DNA of 7,149 nt from Caldifarciminota bacterium (GTDB taxonomy: Bacteria; Hydrothermota; Tepidihabitantia; Tepidihabitantales; Tepidihabitantaceae), in assembly GCA_011049385.1 (NCBI GenBank), contig DSBX01000108.1:1-7149 (forward strand), given 5' to 3'. Every line of letters begins with the position of its first letter. Position 1 is the first letter of the stretch. Shown piece by piece: positions 5,725 through 7,149 of the stretch. A program made the translations under genes and the position numbers. The notes below the pieces were generated by a model, which saw only the letters and a list, made by a program, of their open reading frames with translations, searched no databases and was not told where the DNA came from.

Positions 5725-7128
5725 ATGAAAGCGGAAAAGGATGTCCGGACACTCCGCGACCTGCTCTCCGAACGCGGTTGGATCAAAGAACCGGAGATCA
5801 TCGCGCTCTTCATCGGCATCGCCCAGGAACTCGAAACCGCCCATTCCAACGGCTCCCTGCACGGAGACGTCAAACCCGAGAAGATAGCCCGCTCCCGTTC
5901 CGGCCGGTACGGCCCGATCGACTACGGCGTCTCCCGGCTGGGCACGGCCCGCTACATGTCGCCCGAACGCGCGAGGCGGATTCAGCCCGATGCCCGTTCC
6001 GATATCTACTCGCTGGGTGTCGTGATGTATGAAGCGGCGACCGGCAAGCCACCTTTCGAAGGCCTGAACTACGAACTGCTCCGGGCCCACGCGGATGACA
6101 CTCCCCCCCTGCCCCGCACCCTGCGCCCGGAAATCTCGGCCGGACTGCAAAGGGTCATCCTCACCGCGATGGCCAAGAACCCGGGCGACCGCTACCAGAC
6201 CGCACACGAACTCATCGAGGCACTGCGCGGCATCACAGCCGGCGGCGCGGCGTCTTCAACCGCTTCCGCGCGCGATGCGGGGCTGACTCCGGCCAAGACC
6301 CCGGTCGGCATCATGAGCGGACGGCGGCCGCCTCCCGGGCCCGGTGCCCGGACTCCGGGCAAGCCGGCCGCCTCAACCCGGCCGGTCGTCGCGGAGACTC
6401 CGAAACCGTCCGGCCGTCCCGAGACGAAACCGGCCATCCCGGAGGCGAGCAGGCGGACCGAAACCAAGGGTGAGAGCCGGGCGATTTCCTCCGCGCCCGC
6501 GGCTTCCTCGCTGTCCGCCCGGCCGAAGGCCGATGCCGCCACACCCAGGCCGGCGACTGCTCCATCCATCGGTCGGCCGAAACTGCTGATCGGCGCCGGG
6601 CTGGGCGTACTGGCGGCGGTGGTCCTCCTGCTGGTACTGCTGTCCGGCGGCAAGGCAAAGACGCCGGTCTTCATCGGCCTGGAAGAAGACGAGGCGGTCG
6701 AGCTCGCCGGCAAGTCCGGCCTGGTGCTGGTGTTCGAAGAGAGCCGGGACGATACTCTTCCCGCTCGCCGGGTCGCGGTCCAGCGTCCGCCCCCGGGCAC
6801 GAAAACGAATCGCGAGGACACCGTCCGCGTCGCACTGAGCACCGGGCTCGTCGAAGTCCCGGATGTCATCGGGCTCGGGCTTGACGAAGCTTCGACGCAA
6901 CTCGGACGGCTCACCCTGTCCGTGACCGAGGTGGACTCCGGCTACTCCGACGAACACTCACCCGGGCGCATCGCCGGGCTGTCCCCGCGGGCGGGCACGA
7001 AAGTGGATATCGGGCGCACGGTTCGAGTCACGATTGCGGCCGGTCGGGCCACCTGTCCCGACTGCGGTGCCACCCGAATCCCGGGAGCACGGTTCTGCAC
7101 GACCTGCGGCCACCAGTTCGCATTCTAG
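5725..7128 (+). CDS. Kinase-like membrane protein lacking the N-lobe, with PASTA domains and zinc ribbon
   Basis: A 467-residue protein from ATG 5725. Residues 1-170 match the C-lobe of Hanks-type Ser/Thr kinases: helices D-E (RTLRDLLSERG... ELETAH), catalytic loop HGDVKPEKI (46-54), DYG (66-68), GTARYMSPE (73-81), DIYSLGVVMYEAATGKPPFEG (93-113) and the final KNPGDRYQ (151-158). The glycine-rich loop, VAIK lysine and helix C are absent; the protein begins just after the hinge position. A Pro/Ala/Ser/Lys/Arg-rich linker (171-285), one TM helix (287-306), two PASTA domains (about 311-374 and 375-440) and a CX2C-X10-CX2C zinc ribbon (Cys444, 447, 458, 461) follow. PASTA kinases usually sense cell-wall or surface ligands. 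With no N-lobe, catalysis is doubtful; a pseudokinase or signalling scaffold fits better. The frame is open upstream to 5344, but that stretch crosses the divergent promoters and the neighbouring gene and has no kinase features. In-frame GTG 5716 is an alternative start. Confidence 0.82.
   Translation: MKAEKDVRTLRDLLSERGWIKEPEIIALFIGIAQELETAHSNGSLHGDVKPEKIARSRSGRYGPIDYGVSRLGTARYMSPERARRIQPDARSDIYSLGVVMYEAATGKPPFEGLNYELLRAHADDTPPLPRTLRPEISAGLQRVILTAMAKNPGDRYQTAHELIEALRGITAGGAASSTASARDAGLTPAKTPVGIMSGRRPPPGPGARTPGKPAASTRPVVAETPKPSGRPETKPAIPEASRRTETKGESRAISSAPAASSLSARPKADAATPRPATAPSIGRPKLLIGAGLGVLAAVVLLLVLLSGGKAKTPVFIGLEEDEAVELAGKSGLVLVFEESRDDTLPARRVAVQRPPPGTKTNREDTVRVALSTGLVEVPDVIGLGLDEASTQLGRLTLSVTEVDSGYSDEHSPGRIAGLSPRAGTKVDIGRTVRVTIAAGRATCPDCGATRIPGARFCTTCGHQFAF
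7054..7107 (+). other. C-terminal zinc-ribbon motif of the PASTA protein
   Basis: Residues 444-461 read CPDCG...PGARFCTTCG, a CX2C-X10-CX2C treble typical of small zinc-ribbon domains (FCPxCGxxxxxGARFCxxCG). It ends six residues before the stop. The cysteines are complete, so zinc binding is plausible. With a single TM helix and a cytosolic kinase-like part, this domain would lie outside the inner membrane. Confidence 0.75.
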
Positions 7129-7142
7129 TATGACGCACCACC

Positions 7143-7149
7143 AAGAGGA
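7143..7149 (+). promoter_or_regulatory. Possible Shine-Dalgarno site for a gene beyond the window
   Basis: AAGAGGA at the very end of the window, 15 nt after the kinase/PASTA stop, resembles a ribosome binding site for a downstream gene starting just outside. An ATG at 7130 also opens a frame to the window edge (six codons) but has no Shine-Dalgarno site before it. No terminator is visible after 7128, so an operon continuing past the window is possible. Confidence 0.25.

Overview
The window is GC-rich (roughly 60-65% by eye) and fully bacterial in style. It holds one gene tail and four complete genes. The mix points to an uncultivated FCB-like or candidate-phylum bacterium, with candidate division WOR-3 / Stahlbacteria as the best guess: a large secreted protein built of adhesion-type beta domains with a T9SS/FlgD-like C-terminal domain, a Kelch-like propeller, a DUF4321 membrane protein and an AmmeMemoRadiSam-type radical SAM enzyme. 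This assignment rests on recalled family distributions, not on a search.

Layout. (1) 2-142 (+): tail of a nitroreductase-family protein. (2) 132-998 (+): AmrS-like radical SAM enzyme; its ATG overlaps the nitroreductase stop by 11 nt. It ends before the C-terminal zinc-ribbon region usual in the family. (3) 999-1127: a short gap with a sigma70-like promoter whose predicted start lies almost on the next ATG. (4) 1128-1409 (+): small DUF4321 membrane protein. (5) 1424-1456: perfect 14-bp inverted repeat, a shared terminator between convergent genes. (6) 5480-1473 (-): one 1335-residue exported modular protein. (7) 5481-5724: divergent promoter region; the minus-strand promoter has a near-consensus -35/-10 and a 7-bp inverted repeat filling its spacer. 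(8) 5725-7128 (+): an unusual kinase-like membrane protein that starts after the hinge, so it has no N-lobe, and continues through a Pro/Ala-rich linker, one TM segment, two PASTA domains and a zinc ribbon.

How the genes may work together. The nitroreductase and radical SAM genes look translationally coupled. The secreted propeller protein and the PASTA protein are divergently transcribed from a 244-bp region, which allows joint control of an exported surface protein and a membrane sensor. That pairing is inference. No tRNA, rRNA, CRISPR array, insertion sequence or attachment site was seen. The most unusual elements are the half-kinase/PASTA/zinc-ribbon protein, the operator-like palindrome inside the divergent promoter, and the six-fold basic-motif Kelch-like propeller.
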